Source: Flavobacteriales bacterium
GTDB taxonomy: Bacteria; Bacteroidota; Bacteroidia; Flavobacteriales_F; PHOS-HE28
NCBI GenBank assembly: GCA_016717305.1
Contig: JADKFY010000002.1
Location: forward strand, 124,001-188,000
Length of the DNA: 64,000 bases
Reading direction: 5' to 3'
Shown here: positions 9,732 to 17,523 of the stretch, piece by piece
Numbering within the stretch: position 1 is the first letter of the stretch
How the letters are laid out: every line of letters begins with the position of its first letter
Notes under the pieces: model-generated
The model's input: only the letters and a program-made list of their open reading frames with translations
Told to the model about the DNA's origin: nothing
The model's database searches: none
Made by a program: the position numbers and the translations under genes

Positions 9732-9823
9732 GGTTGGAGGGCCGAAGGTCCGACCACATACCAACCCATGGCAACGCCTTGGGTTGATGTCAACACACGC
9801 GCGTTCAAGGGCTGTAGGCCCGA
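9732..9823. repeat. Cluster of three small inverted repeats between convergent genes
   Basis: This gap after the membrane protein holds three stem-loop candidates in under 100 nt: GGCC-GAA-GGTCC around 9739-9751, CAACCCA (9762-9768) with TGGGTTG (9780-9786), and GGGCT-GTA-GGCCC at 9809-9822. There is no U-run, so it is not a classical terminator. The arrangement resembles a dispersed intergenic repeat or a structured RNA; a family assignment is not possible from one copy. Confidence 0.4.
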
Positions 9824-9859
9824 TGCATTCGACTAGAAGACGCGTTTTCCCCGGCGATC

Positions 9860-10267
9860 TCACCGGTATGTGAATGAAATATCCTGCAACAGGTCGGGGT
9901 GCAAACTTCTAGCCACCGGACAAGTACGAGCGGCGGTTTCAAGAATGGTCCGTTCACGCGCACCAAGACCCTCGCCGTCCATGGTCATATGTACTTCAAC
10001 TCGTTCCACCTTGCGAGGCGCAGCGGACATGTGCTTATAGACCTTCGCACTCAGCCCGTTCAACGGAATGTCCTTTTCTCGGGCGGCGATCCCCATCAGC
10101 GTCATCATACAGCAAGCCAACGAAGTCGAGAGCAGGTCGGTAGGCGAGAACGCCTCGCCACGGCCTTGGTTGTCCGGTGGCGCATCCGTGATCACCTTAT
10201 CGCCACTGCGGGTGTGCAGGGCTTCGGTTCGTAATTCTCCGAGATAGGTAACGGACGCAGTTTCCAT
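9860..10267 (-). CDS. OsmC-family protein (135 aa)
   Basis: OsmC/Ohr-fold protein, a group that includes thiol-dependent peroxidases. The two family cysteines are present: one in S-L-A-C-C-M-M-T and one in A-A-R-T-C-P-V-A-R-S-L, which match the C-terminal V-S-x-x-L-x-x-x-V region of the YhfA/OsmC-like branch rather than typical Ohr. Full length for the family, no signal peptide, so a cytoplasmic redox role is likely. The substrate is unknown. It converges with the membrane protein across the 9.73-9.82 kb hairpin cluster. Confidence 0.85.
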   Translation of the reverse strand: METASVTYLGELRTEALHTRSGDKVITDAPPDNQGRGEAFSPTDLLSTSLACCMMTLMGIAAREKDIPLNGLSAKVYKHMSAAPRKVERVEVHMTMDGEGLGARERTILETAARTCPVARSLHPDLLQDISFTYR

Positions 10268-10286
10268 GGGCGCAGGTTGAAGTGGG

Positions 10287-10294
10287 CAAAACTA
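10287..10294 (-). promoter_or_regulatory. Putative -7 element for the OsmC-family gene
   Basis: Minus-strand TAGTTTTG fits TAnnTTTG and lies 20 nt upstream of the ATG at 10267. A -33 TTG is not obvious. Confidence 0.4.
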
Positions 10295-10424
10295 GTGGTC
10301 CGAGCAGAGCGGAAGATCTAGGTCTTGTGAAGTAGGACACATCCGGCCCAATGGTGGAAATACGGATCATTGCGATAGCTGCAAGCCAACGTACTTCCAA
10401 CAACTTAAAGCCGTTGTCGTATCG

Positions 10425-10432
10425 TAGCTTTG
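10425..10432 (+). promoter_or_regulatory. Putative -7 element for the exported protein-lipA pair
   Basis: TAGCTTTG fits TAnnTTTG and ends 16 nt before the ATG at 10449, giving a very short leader. No clear -33 TTG. Confidence 0.4.
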
Positions 10433-10448
10433 CAGTCCTGTGCGGAAC

Positions 10449-11201
10449 ATGCGTCCCATTCTCACCATCCTCTTCGTTTTCCTTGTCGGCGGTGCCCTGC
10501 ATGCCCAGGAGACCATCTATGAGGAAACGCGAGTGCCTTACAAAAAGGAGATCCTCGGCGGTATTATGCTGCATGGCGATGGTTGGGGACTTCAATTCTA
10601 CCATGCCAAATACCGCACGGCGCGCGATCGGCGTTTACTGGGTTTTGAAGTGGTTTCCATGAAGCACCCCAAAGAGGTGAAAAGCTTCAACCCTTACTAC
10701 GAGGATTCGCGCGGCTATTTCTACGGGAAGGTGAATACGCTGATCGTTGCACGCCCTTCCTATGGCCGCAAATGGCAGATCACGGACAAGATCCGGAGGT
10801 CAGGGGTTGAATTGAATTTCATCTGGAGCATTGGCGCTTCATTGGGTCTGTTGAAACCCGTCTACCTGCAGATCGGCACTCCGGACCGGATCCCGTACGA
10901 GAACATCATTGTGGAACGCTATGACCCTATCAAGCACGATGTGCAGAACATTTACGGGAGGGCAAGCTTCGTGAATGGTATTGGTGAGATCGCTGTTTTC
11001 CCGGGAGCCTTCGGCCGCGTTGCGCTGGATTTCGAGTACTCAGGGAACGTTACCGGGGTCAAAGGCATTGAGATCGGTGCCACACTTGATGCCTTTGCGC
11101 GGAAAGTCCCCATCATGTACGAGGTGGAGGGCGTCAAGAACAAGCAGTTCTTCTTTGAATTCTACGTGGCCCTGCAATTTGGAAAGAAGTTCACTACATG
11201 A
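10449..11201 (+). CDS. Exported conserved hypothetical protein (250 aa)
   Basis: The ATG at 10449 gives a good Sec signal peptide (MRPILTILFVFLVGGALHAQ, cleavage after A-x-A-like HAQ); the GTG 9 nt upstream adds only three residues. The mature part has alternating aromatic and polar strands (GWGLQFYHAKYRT, VYLQIGTPDRIPY) and ends EFYVALQFGKKF, a hydrophobic/aromatic C-terminus typical of small outer-membrane beta-barrels. A barrel or periplasmic location is therefore likely; the function is not known. It overlaps lipA by 4 nt (ATGA), so the two are translationally coupled. Confidence 0.7.
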   Translation: MRPILTILFVFLVGGALHAQETIYEETRVPYKKEILGGIMLHGDGWGLQFYHAKYRTARDRRLLGFEVVSMKHPKEVKSFNPYYEDSRGYFYGKVNTLIVARPSYGRKWQITDKIRRSGVELNFIWSIGASLGLLKPVYLQIGTPDRIPYENIIVERYDPIKHDVQNIYGRASFVNGIGEIAVFPGAFGRVALDFEYSGNVTGVKGIEIGATLDAFARKVPIMYEVEGVKNKQFFFEFYVALQFGKKFTT

Positions 11202-12076
11202 GCGTGACGAACGTTGAAGAAGGACCAGCACGTGTAAAACGCCCGGATTGGTTGCGCGTGAAATTGCCCACCGGAGAAAGCTTCCGGAAGGTGCGCGAGA
11301 TCGTGAGCGAGCACAAGCTGCACACGATCTGCCAAAGCGGAAATTGTCCCAACATGGGCGAGTGCTGGGGCGCGGGAACGGCCACCTTCATGATCCTGGG
11401 CAATGTGTGTACGCGCAGCTGTGGCTTCTGCTCGGTTGCAACGGGACGTCCCGATGATGTGGATCCTTTCGAACCGGCGCGAGTTGCACGATCCGTGGAA
11501 TTGATGGGCGTGAAACATTGCGTGATCACCAGTGTTGATCGCGATGACCTGAAGGACGGTGGCAGCGACATTTGGGCAAGGACCATCCGCGCGATCCGCC
11601 GCCGGACACCAACGACCACCATGGAAACCCTGATCCCCGATTTCCAAGGGAAGTGGGAGAACTTGGCAGTGGTAACCGATGCAGCACCAGAGATCCTTTC
11701 GCACAACTTGGAAACGGTTCGCAGACTAACAAAACAAGTGCGCATCCAAGCCAAATACGACCGGAGTTTGGAAGTGCTGATGCGTTCCAAACGTGCAGGC
11801 TTGCGAACCAAGAGCGGCATCATGTTGGGCCTTGGAGAGACCGATCAGGAAGTAGAGGAAAGCATGGACGACCTGCGCAGTGTTGGCGTCGATATCCTCA
11901 CGTTGGGTCAATACCTGCAACCCACCAAGGAACACTTACCGGTATCCGAATACATTCATCCGGATCGGTTCGCACGCTTCAAGACCATCGGCATGGAAAA
12001 AGGATTCCGTTACGTTGAAAGCGGGCCGTTGGTAAGGAGTAGTTACCATGCTGAAAAGCACCTCTTCGACCTTTAA
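11198..12076 (+). CDS. lipA: Lipoyl synthase (292 aa)
   Basis: Radical-SAM enzyme that inserts two sulphurs into protein-bound octanoyl chains to form lipoyl groups for the 2-oxoacid dehydrogenases and the glycine cleavage system. Both iron-sulphur cluster motifs are complete: auxiliary C45-x4-C50-x5-C56 and radical-SAM C71-x3-C75-x2-C78. The C-terminal R-S-S-Y-H motif that ligates the auxiliary cluster begins at residue 280. Length is normal. It overlaps the exported hypothetical by 4 nt; no lipB is nearby. Confidence 0.97.
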   Translation: MSVTNVEEGPARVKRPDWLRVKLPTGESFRKVREIVSEHKLHTICQSGNCPNMGECWGAGTATFMILGNVCTRSCGFCSVATGRPDDVDPFEPARVARSVELMGVKHCVITSVDRDDLKDGGSDIWARTIRAIRRRTPTTTMETLIPDFQGKWENLAVVTDAAPEILSHNLETVRRLTKQVRIQAKYDRSLEVLMRSKRAGLRTKSGIMLGLGETDQEVEESMDDLRSVGVDILTLGQYLQPTKEHLPVSEYIHPDRFARFKTIGMEKGFRYVESGPLVRSSYHAEKHLFDL

Positions 12077-12166
12077 GGTGAAGGACGTCTTACTCTCCGG
12101 TCGCCGATCATTCAACATCAACTCGCATGTGCGCCATAGCGCGCCGTGCACAACTTCATTTCGGAA

Positions 12167-13159
12167 ATGCTCAGAGTAGCCATCAATGGATTCGGCCGTA
12201 TCGGACGAGTAACCGCACGTATCCTTCAAGATCGCAAGGACATCGAACTCGTTGCGGTGAACGACCTTACGGACAACAAGACGCTGGCCCACCTTTTCAA
12301 GTACGACTCCGTTCATGGTGTGTTCAAGGGTGAAGTGACCTATGACGAGAAGAGCCTCAACCTTGGCGGTACGGTCGTGAAGGCATTTTCGGAGAAGGAC
12401 CCTGCGATGTTGCCATGGGGCCAACTGAAGATCGATGTGGTCCTGGAGTGTACGGGCCTCTTTCTAACCCGTGAGAAAGCATCGGCGCATTTGAAGGCCG
12501 GTGCGAAACGCGTGATCCTCTCTGCACCAGCAAAGGATCCCGACATCAAGACCGTGGTGCTCGGCGTGAATGATCACGTGATGTCGCCCGAAGACCTGAT
12601 CATCAGCAACGCATCGTGTACCACCAACTGCGCCGCACCCATGATCCAAGTGCTCCACGAATTCTGCGGCATCGAGGACGGCTTTATCACCACCGTACAC
12701 AGCTACACCGGCGACCAACGCCTGCACGATGCGCCACACAAGGACCTGCGCCGTGCGCGTGCTGCGGCCGTGAGCATGGTGCCTACATCTACCGGTGCGG
12801 CTAAAGCAATTACCAAGATCTTCCCAGAACTGGATGGCAAGCTGGGAGGTTGTGGCATACGTGTGCCGGTGCCCGATGGCTCCATCACGGACATCACCTG
12901 CAAAGTGAAAACGCTGCACACCGCAGAGCAGATCAACGCCCGTTTCAAGGAACTGGCAGAAGGCCGCTTGAAAGGCATCCTACGCTACACCGAAGACCCG
13001 ATCGTAAGTGTGGACATCGTGGGTGATCCCAACAGCTGCATCTTCGACGCACAACTCACCAGCGTTGTGGGCAACATGGTAAAGGTGATGGGCTGGTACG
13101 ATAATGAGTATGGGTATAGCTCGCGGTTGGTGGATCTGGTTGTGCGGATGGGGGAATAG
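12167..13159 (+). CDS. gapA: Glyceraldehyde-3-phosphate dehydrogenase, type I (330 aa)
   Basis: Oxidises glyceraldehyde 3-phosphate to 1,3-bisphosphoglycerate. The ATG at 12167 begins MLRVAINGFGRIGR, exactly the Rossmann start of the family; a GTG at 12146 would add seven unneeded residues. Catalytic Cys151 is in SNASCTTNCAAP and the activating His178 in TTVHSYTGDQ; the C-terminal WYDNEYGYSSRLVDLV is intact. Asp at the end of strand 2 (V-N-D-L-T) suggests NAD+ preference. Monocistronic as far as can be seen. Confidence 0.97.
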   Translation: MLRVAINGFGRIGRVTARILQDRKDIELVAVNDLTDNKTLAHLFKYDSVHGVFKGEVTYDEKSLNLGGTVVKAFSEKDPAMLPWGQLKIDVVLECTGLFLTREKASAHLKAGAKRVILSAPAKDPDIKTVVLGVNDHVMSPEDLIISNASCTTNCAAPMIQVLHEFCGIEDGFITTVHSYTGDQRLHDAPHKDLRRARAAAVSMVPTSTGAAKAITKIFPELDGKLGGCGIRVPVPDGSITDITCKVKTLHTAEQINARFKELAEGRLKGILRYTEDPIVSVDIVGDPNSCIFDAQLTSVVGNMVKVMGWYDNEYGYSSRLVDLVVRMGE

Positions 13160-13380
13160 GTTCAGGAAGCAATAGACAGGCGCATTCGGTAGGTGTTCCT
13201 CGATGCTTCGTTTTGTTGAAGACGATTGGAGCGGTTGTTAATTGTAACAGGCAATGGGCAGGCGCAGGAGGCAAGTGCTCCGGAGATCCTCGTTTTGGTG
13301 TCGATCAAGGGCGAAGCCAAGTCAGATCACCACACAAGACCTTGCCACCTGCCCCAGCTGACTGCCAAGAACCGACTTGA
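13160..13380. other. Intergenic region gapA/lpxH, nothing recognised
   Basis: About 220 nt between convergent gapA and lpxH. No ORF with a credible start, no U-tracted hairpin and no promoter-like TAnnTTTG were found. Confidence 0.5.
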
Positions 13381-14187
13381 TCAAACTGCAGGTCCACCCG
13401 AGATCCGCTGATCTCCGCTGAGCGCACCATCGCTCATCCGCTTCATCAGCGTCATCTGCGTTCCATCGAAGGTCGCGTATGTGAAGTAGGTGATCCAATC
13501 GCCGAGGTTGATGTACCGCGCATTGGGTGCTACTTCCATATCGATCGGTAAGTGCCTGTGCCCGAAGAGCATGAAGTCGTAGTGCTTCTTCTTCAGTTCA
13601 TCGCGGCAGTACTGCACCAGCCATTCCTTGTCCTCGCCGAGCCATTTGCGGTCGTTCTCGTAGCTCTTCTTGCGGCTGCGTCCACTCCAGAAATCACCAA
13701 GCCAAAGCCCGAAGTTGGGGTGCAAGCGTGCAAAGGCCCATTGGCAGATCGGGTTCCGGAAGATCTTCTTCATGAACTTGTAGCCGTGGTCGCCGGGGCC
13801 AAGTCCATCGCCATGACCGATCAAGAAATGTTTGCCGTTGATCGTGCGTTCGATCGGTTCCCGGTGGACGATAACGCCGGTCTCCTTCGGCACATAGTCG
13901 AAGATCCACATGTCGTGGTTACCGATGAAGAGGTGCACGGGAATGCCGCGATCGGTGAGTTCCGCGAGCTTGCCCAATAGGCGTACATGTCCACGGGGCA
14001 CAGCACGCTTGTACTCGAACCAGAAATCGAACAGGTCACCGAGCAGGAAGATCTCCTCGGCATCCTTTGCTGCTTCGTCCAAGAACGCCACGATCCGTTT
14101 TTCACGGACCAGGCTGCTTTCCGCATCGGGCACGCCCAAATGGAAATCGCTCAGGAAATGGATCTTCTTACCGGGCTTCATGTGCAA
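13381..14187 (-). CDS. lpxH: UDP-2,3-diacylglucosamine pyrophosphatase-like metallophosphoesterase (268 aa)
   Basis: Calcineurin-like phosphoesterase matching LpxH, which cleaves UDP-2,3-diacylglucosamine to lipid X in lipid A synthesis at the inner membrane. All metal-binding blocks are visible: SDFHLG near the N-terminus, GDLFDFWFEY, GNHDMW, GHGDGLGPGD and FGHRHLP. Two ATGs are possible (14187 and 14181); the second may be the real one. The last ~10 residues (S-G-D-Q-R-I-S-G-G-P-A-V) are encoded by DNA that resembles the CTGCGGAT-type repeat found just upstream of this gene, so the C-terminus may be an in-frame extension over repeat sequence. Confidence 0.9.
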   Translation of the reverse strand: MHMKPGKKIHFLSDFHLGVPDAESSLVREKRIVAFLDEAAKDAEEIFLLGDLFDFWFEYKRAVPRGHVRLLGKLAELTDRGIPVHLFIGNHDMWIFDYVPKETGVIVHREPIERTINGKHFLIGHGDGLGPGDHGYKFMKKIFRNPICQWAFARLHPNFGLWLGDFWSGRSRKKSYENDRKWLGEDKEWLVQYCRDELKKKHYDFMLFGHRHLPIDMEVAPNARYINLGDWITYFTYATFDGTQMTLMKRMSDGALSGDQRISGGPAV

Positions 14188-14252
14188 ATGCGTGGCGAAG
14201 ATCGTGGTTATCCGCAGAGATGGAAGATGAATACCGTGCGGCGGGAGTTTTT

Positions 14253-14406
14253 ATCCGCAGATTACGCAGATGGGCTCGCCTACCGGCTCGCTATAGCATA
14301 GATCGAACGCGAGCTTTGAAGTCGATCATCGGCGTGTACTGCAGTTAGTTTTCCAATGCAATGAATTCTGAGCCGGTAGGCGAAGTAATCTGCGAAATCT
14401 GCGGAT
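14253..14406. repeat. 154-nt element bounded by imperfect 37-nt inverted repeats
   Basis: The left arm 14253-14289 (starts ATCCGCAGATTACGCAGAT, ends GCCTACCGGCTC) is the reverse complement of the right arm 14370-14406 at about 32 of 37 positions; the loop is 80 nt. The arms contain the CTGCGGAT/CTGCGTAATCTGCGGAT type of sequence I associate with dispersed intergenic repeats in Bacteroidota. It occupies the whole gap between lpxH and the disrupted M1 peptidase. No target-site duplication or transposase is visible. Confidence 0.65.
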
Positions 14407-14415
14407 CAATCCGTG

Positions 14416-15711
14416 TCAAGGCTTCAGTCCACGCAACAACCTCGTCGGATCCAATTTCTCCAGCGCGAATACGAACCGGATCCTATCCGCCACTTGCCTG
14501 CCGAGGAATTCTTCCTCATCTTGGATCCGTTGGCTCACCACGAGCGGGAACCAGACTTCGATCGCATCACGCAGCAGCTGCACACCGATGCCGCCTTCGA
14601 AATAGGTCGCGGTTCCATTCTTCCTTCCTTCTTGCGTGATCGTCGTCATTGGAACCATTCCCACACTTGCGAACAGCGAGATCGGCACAGGGAGCGGTAG
14701 GTCCAACTCTGCATTGATCGCGCCGATCCACGTATCGCTGCCGCCTTGCCGGAACGGTGTTTTGAACGCACCTTGCTGCTTCACGAATTGTGCGCCGGTA
14801 ACGCCGTTCACTGCGCCACGCTCCAGGAATGCGTGGTCGTACATGAGGTCTTGCGCGCCCCACGAGAGCTGCCACGCATTCAAGCCATTGTTGAAGAACC
14901 CATCTTGTTTGCTGATGAATGCTCCCGCAAAGGCATGGATCCGCAGTTGGTCCTTTTTCTTGTTGTATGTGAACCCTTGTTGTGCATCCAACGAAAGGCG
15001 GCTGAAGTCCTTCCCGAAGGTGAAAAGTGGTGTGATCGTGGCCGGGAAAAGCGTGGACGTGCTTCGTGCTCGATACGTGATCTCACCGTACGGTTGCGTT
15101 GGATCGTACACGCTTGTATCACTCGTTGTGTAACCGGTCCATATGATCACGGAGCGCAATGCTATCTCGTGTTTCAACCATTGAAAAGATGGGTGCTGCT
15201 TCAGTTGGAATGTGATGTACGGCGAAAGTTTTCGGTACCAGCTGGTAACGTCCGGATCATGATAGGTGGAGGCCATCCGCCCGCTCAGGCCCAACGTGAT
15301 GATCTGGAACAGCTGGCTCTGCATGCGATCCGAATGATGTTCGATCCGCGCAGCGCCGCCGATGCGTTCACTCCCGAAACCATAGAGCGGTGCCACCACC
15401 CATTCGGTGCGTTTCGATGGGAACGAGTAGTTGTGCAACACCAGTCCTGCTTGGAAACCATCGTGTCCGTTCCATGCCACCGCGGGTGCATAATAGATCG
15501 ATTGCCGGTCGTTGCGTTCCAGCCCAAGTAACGGTTCGAATTTTGGGAAGTAACCGCGCTTGCACAGGCCATGACTGCGCACTTCGTTGTTGCGCCGGTC
15601 GATGTCGAGCGTGCGGTTGCCGGCATCGATCACGACGCGGTCGGCGTTGGACCACGGCAGTTCAACTTCTTCACGACCAAATAATCTCGGAGCTCGCATA
15701 TTTGAATCCAA
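14416..15711 (-). CDS. Fragment 3 of disrupted M1 peptidase: outer-membrane beta-barrel part
   Basis: 431-aa ORF. It opens within a linker (WSNADRVVIDAGNRTLDIDRRNNEVR) like the post-catalytic region of long Bacteroidota M1 proteins. Alternating hydrophobic/aromatic strands then run to the end (ISLFASVGMVPMTTI, GIGVQLLRDAIEVWFPLV), as in a membrane barrel. Its ATG at 15711 is probably internal and not a true start. Confidence 0.65.
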   Translation of the reverse strand: MDSNMRAPRLFGREEVELPWSNADRVVIDAGNRTLDIDRRNNEVRSHGLCKRGYFPKFEPLLGLERNDRQSIYYAPAVAWNGHDGFQAGLVLHNYSFPSKRTEWVVAPLYGFGSERIGGAARIEHHSDRMQSQLFQIITLGLSGRMASTYHDPDVTSWYRKLSPYITFQLKQHPSFQWLKHEIALRSVIIWTGYTTSDTSVYDPTQPYGEITYRARSTSTLFPATITPLFTFGKDFSRLSLDAQQGFTYNKKKDQLRIHAFAGAFISKQDGFFNNGLNAWQLSWGAQDLMYDHAFLERGAVNGVTGAQFVKQQGAFKTPFRQGGSDTWIGAINAELDLPLPVPISLFASVGMVPMTTITQEGRKNGTATYFEGGIGVQLLRDAIEVWFPLVVSQRIQDEEEFLGRQVADRIRFVFALEKLDPTRLLRGLKP

Positions 15712-15737
15712 CAGAATGTCCCATATGACTGCCCCAG

Positions 15738-16796
15738 TTACCCGTAGTTCCTAATGAATCTTGCTTCTGCAAGCCGGAAAAGGGACAGGGGAAACCTGAA
15801 ATTGGTCTTCGCAATCCATATTCCCTTGCATCGAAGCGCCTTCACATCCACCTTTGTCACTAGTGCCAATGATCCCTCGAACACCCACCCCAGATCCTTC
15901 CCACTCTCCTTCTCAAACACCACCCGCATATCTTCCGGCTGCGGATGCTTGAATTTCCAAGCATTATAGTAAGCCTGCAGGCAACGGTCCATGGTCTCCT
16001 CGCCGAGGTACGCCAGCAAATGGTCCATCACCAAGGCGGTCTTCATATACACCATGGTCCCGTAATTGATCATGGTAAAGTCGTTCGACGAAAGCGAAAG
16101 TGGTTGGTCCAAATTGCGCCGAGCATTTAAGCGGTACCCCATTTCACTTTGGAAGCGATGGATGTCCTTGATCTGCCCGAACGTCTTCTTCAAGAAGGGG
16201 ATCGAGATCGCAAGTTGTCCGTTCGGATAGTACTTCCGCATGTACAACAGTTCCACGAAACTGTTCATGCCTTCGTCCATCCAAGCATGATCGCGTTCGT
16301 TGCTGCCGAGGATCCCATAGAACCAGTTGTGGCCCACCTCGTGCGTGATCACATTGTCCAAACTCTGCGCATCACTTGTGCTGTTGATGATCGTGATCAT
16401 CGGATATTCCATGCCACCACCGGCGCTGATCGTGCCATCAACCGCCGTGCACGCATTGTACGGGTATTCGCCTACGTGTTCACTGTAATGAAGCACTGCG
16501 CGGTCCACATAGTTCACGCCTTTGGCCCAAACATCCTTGTTTCGCGGGGTGAAGAGCGCCCAAGTTGTTACTGTACGTCCACTTTTCGGCAAGGCCACTT
16601 CGCTCTTTCGAACAATGAATCGTTTGTCCGCGAACCAAGCGAAGTCATGCACCTTGTCCTGCGTGAAACGGATCGTCTTCAATCCAGATGAAGAGGCGGG
16701 AATGGCGTTGGATCCGTGTCGTGGTTGTATCCTGGATCGCTGCAAGCCGATCCATGAACGCGCGTTCTTCCGCAGTTTGCAGCATGCCAGTTGCAC
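15738..16796 (-). CDS. Fragment 2 of disrupted M1 peptidase: catalytic domain
   Basis: The sense region begins near G-L-K-T-I-R-F-T-Q-D (about 16690); the preceding ~40 residues of this ORF are the wrong frame. It contains the substrate loop SAGGGMEYPM and the zinc motif THEVGHNWF with Glu 18 residues after the second His (AWMDEGMNSF). A G-T-M-V-Y-M-K-T-A helix follows, as in M1 enzymes. Zinc ligands and the general base are all intact. Confidence 0.75.
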   Translation of the reverse strand: MQLACCKLRKNARSWIGLQRSRIQPRHGSNAIPASSSGLKTIRFTQDKVHDFAWFADKRFIVRKSEVALPKSGRTVTTWALFTPRNKDVWAKGVNYVDRAVLHYSEHVGEYPYNACTAVDGTISAGGGMEYPMITIINSTSDAQSLDNVITHEVGHNWFYGILGSNERDHAWMDEGMNSFVELLYMRKYYPNGQLAISIPFLKKTFGQIKDIHRFQSEMGYRLNARRNLDQPLSLSSNDFTMINYGTMVYMKTALVMDHLLAYLGEETMDRCLQAYYNAWKFKHPQPEDMRVVFEKESGKDLGWVFEGSLALVTKVDVKALRCKGIWIAKTNFRFPLSLFRLAEARFIRNYG

Positions 16797-17460
16797 CTAC
16801 CACGTAATTCTCCGGCAAGATGATCGTGACATCGAAACTGCCGAACTCACTGTAGAACTCACCGCTGCTGAGGTAGGGCATGGTATGCCAGCCTTGCGCA
16901 TCGAATACTGCTGGTTTTGGGTACCACTGCGTGATGTAATAGGCTTCGCCCGTGTGCCCCAAGCGCGAGAATTTCCCATCGGGGATCTGTACGCGGAACG
17001 GTGTACTTACTGTGATCGAGTCGGTCGGTCGCAATGGTTCCGTCAACAGCAACCAAGCAATGTCTTCGTGCTTTGGATGGAAGCCCCACGCCAGCTTGTG
17101 CTCGTTCGCAGAAAAGTCCAAACTGTCTATCGAACCTCGTTCTTCTTCCTTGGCGAAGTGCAGGTCCAGATCGCCATCGCGGGCCAGTTGTTTGCACAAT
17201 GCCGAGCTGCGATCCTTGTATGCGTTGGGCCACACGTGGATCCAGATCGTGTCCAAGGAAGTACTGCTGTTGTTGGTGTACGTGAAGTCCTCATGCGCGT
17301 GCAGGGTATGCGTTGCGTCATCCAAGCGTACGTTGATCGTGTAGTCAACTTGTTGTTGGAAATAGTCTTGGGCGATCGCGGAAAGCGACGTTAGAAAAGT
17401 ACAGGTCAACACGCACACACAAGATCGGAAGTAGTAGACCAGGGTTGTTGATGGATCCAT
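16645..17460 (-). CDS. Fragment 1 of disrupted M1 peptidase: signal peptide and N-terminal domain
   Basis: The ORF starts MDPSTTLVYYF with a signal peptide ending S-A-I-A-Q. It has the M1 N-terminal beta-sandwich features Y-T-N-N-S-S-T-S-L-D-T-I-W-I-H-V-W-P-N-A-Y and Y-I-T-Q-W-Y-P-K-P-A-V-F-D, seen in M1 enzymes of Bacteroidota. Sense ends around D-T-T-T-T-R; the last ~25 residues to the stop at 16645 are out of frame. Confidence 0.75.
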   Translation of the reverse strand: MDPSTTLVYYFRSCVCVLTCTFLTSLSAIAQDYFQQQVDYTINVRLDDATHTLHAHEDFTYTNNSSTSLDTIWIHVWPNAYKDRSSALCKQLARDGDLDLHFAKEEERGSIDSLDFSANEHKLAWGFHPKHEDIAWLLLTEPLRPTDSITVSTPFRVQIPDGKFSRLGHTGEAYYITQWYPKPAVFDAQGWHTMPYLSSGEFYSEFGSFDVTIILPENYVVGATGMLQTAEERAFMDRLAAIQDTTTTRIQRHSRLFIWIEDDPFHAGQGA

Positions 17461-17523
17461 ATCCGAAGATGAGTTAACTCATTCCTTCAAACCGAACAAC
17501 GCGGCCAAGCAACCGACTTAATA

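Larger units (their letters stand above)
14416..17460 (-). pseudogene. M1 metallopeptidase with C-terminal beta-barrel, disrupted by at least two frameshifts (about 1015 codons)
   Basis: Three consecutive minus-strand reading frames together form one protein of the Bacteroidota M1-peptidase plus outer-membrane-barrel type. Frame 1 (17460 down to about 16720) has the signal peptide and N-terminal domain. Frame 2 (about 16730-15840) has the catalytic domain. Frame 3 (about 15710-14416) has the barrel. The first break lies at about 16712-16732 and needs the loss of one base. The second, at about 15715-15840, is messier: none of the three frames is convincing throughout, so more than one indel may be present. 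The catalytic motif is intact, so this could be an active gene with assembly errors as easily as a decayed one. It lies 63 nt downstream of the tlpA-like gene in the lpxK-led run. Confidence 0.8.
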
